From: CAKOSP01 sp964404455
Lineage (GTDB): Bacteria; Bacillota_I; Bacilli_A; RF39; UBA660
Direction of reading: 5' to 3'
Assembly (NCBI GenBank): GCA_964404455.1
Contig: CAYOJY010000001.1
Location: 1 to 33,757 of the forward strand
Length of the DNA: 33,757 nt
In this document: positions 33,664-33,757 of the stretch, piece by piece
Layout: every line of letters starts with the position of its first letter
How positions within the stretch are numbered: the first letter of the stretch is position 1
Notes under the pieces: model-generated
The model's input: only the letters and a program-made list of their open reading frames with translations
Databases searched by the model: none
What the model was told of the DNA's origin: nothing
Program-made: the position numbers and the translations under genes

Positions 33664-33682
33664 ACGCTTGTTTTCTTTAAAT
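33653..33682 (+). terminator. rpoE terminator with the stop codon in its loop
   Basis: AAACAAG (33653-33659) pairs with CTTGTTT (33667-33673) around a 7-nt loop that contains the TAA stop; a T-rich tract follows. The stem is short, so strength is moderate. Confidence 0.6.
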
Positions 33683-33690
33683 TTTTAATC

Positions 33691-33699
33691 TGATATAAT
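33691..33699 (+). promoter_or_regulatory. Extended -10 promoter for the next gene
   Basis: TGATATAAT is an extended -10 element after the rpoE terminator. The remaining 58 bases have no start codon with a ribosome site, so they are probably the leader of a gene beyond the window (pyrG would be expected by Bacillus order). Confidence 0.5.
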
Positions 33700-33757
33700 T
33701 ATAGAAGACCAACTATATACAAGTCAAGTAAAAGTTGATAAAAATTTAAAAAAGTTG

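Noticed and set aside
1..33757. tRNA or rRNA genes, CRISPR arrays, transposases or prophage genes
   Set aside because: I looked on both strands and saw none that could be supported.

Overview
This is the replication-origin region of a very AT-rich, low-GC Gram-positive bacterium. The standard genetic code fits: TGA is used as a stop (for example in the ricT and comK homologues) and TGG encodes Trp. Gene order and content (spoVT, bofA, ricT, jag, delta subunit rpoE, glmS ribozyme, a ComK-family gene) point to the class Bacilli, probably one of its AT-rich, poorly cultured, Mollicutes-related or Erysipelotrichia-like branches. Three runs of N (100, 10 and 10 bases) indicate a draft, probably metagenomic, assembly.

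Layout. Genes diverge from oriC at about 18.3-20.0 kb. Leftward on the minus strand lie dnaA, dnaN, a comK homologue, recF, gyrB and gyrA; then an 0.9-kb non-coding block; then a short SRP RNA, tadA, dnaX, ybaB, recR, bofA, holB, ricT, a trmN6-like methyltransferase, pth, mfd and spoVT; then the first 20 codons of a secreted protein at the window edge. Rightward on the plus strand lie glmS under its ribozyme, rpmH, rnpA, yidC, jag, an unrecognised 397-residue gene, then mnmE, mnmG, rsmG and a Noc-type ParB-family gene. A class A penicillin-binding protein gene runs against replication. A small gene and rpoE close the window. Nearly every gene is co-oriented with replication.

Most notable. (1) The non-coding block beside gyrA holds two perfect copies of the Noc-binding palindrome TATTTCCCGGGAAATA. 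They lie on a 238-bp tandem duplication that also copied the last ~32 codons of gyrA, now decayed. A parS half-site (TGTTTCACGT) sits at the edge of the 100-N gap, and the window's ParB-family protein carries Noc-type specificity residues, so protein and target are found together. That Noc has no room for the N-terminal membrane-targeting helix known from B. subtilis. (2) A ComK-like gene fills the dnaN-recF slot where an S4-domain gene usually sits. It lacks the C-terminal tail that targets B. subtilis ComK for MecA/ClpCP proteolysis. (3) DnaA boxes flank dnaA on both sides, as in a bipartite B. subtilis-type origin. (4) Several terminator hairpins contain the stop codon of the gene they end.

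How the genes work together. The left arm is replication initiation, supercoiling, clamp loading and repair, plus translation quality control (pth, tadA, SRP). The right arm is tRNA and rRNA modification, membrane insertion, cell-wall precursor supply (glmS, PBP) and chromosome organisation or division control (Noc). Functions come from reading motifs and gene order; no database search was run.
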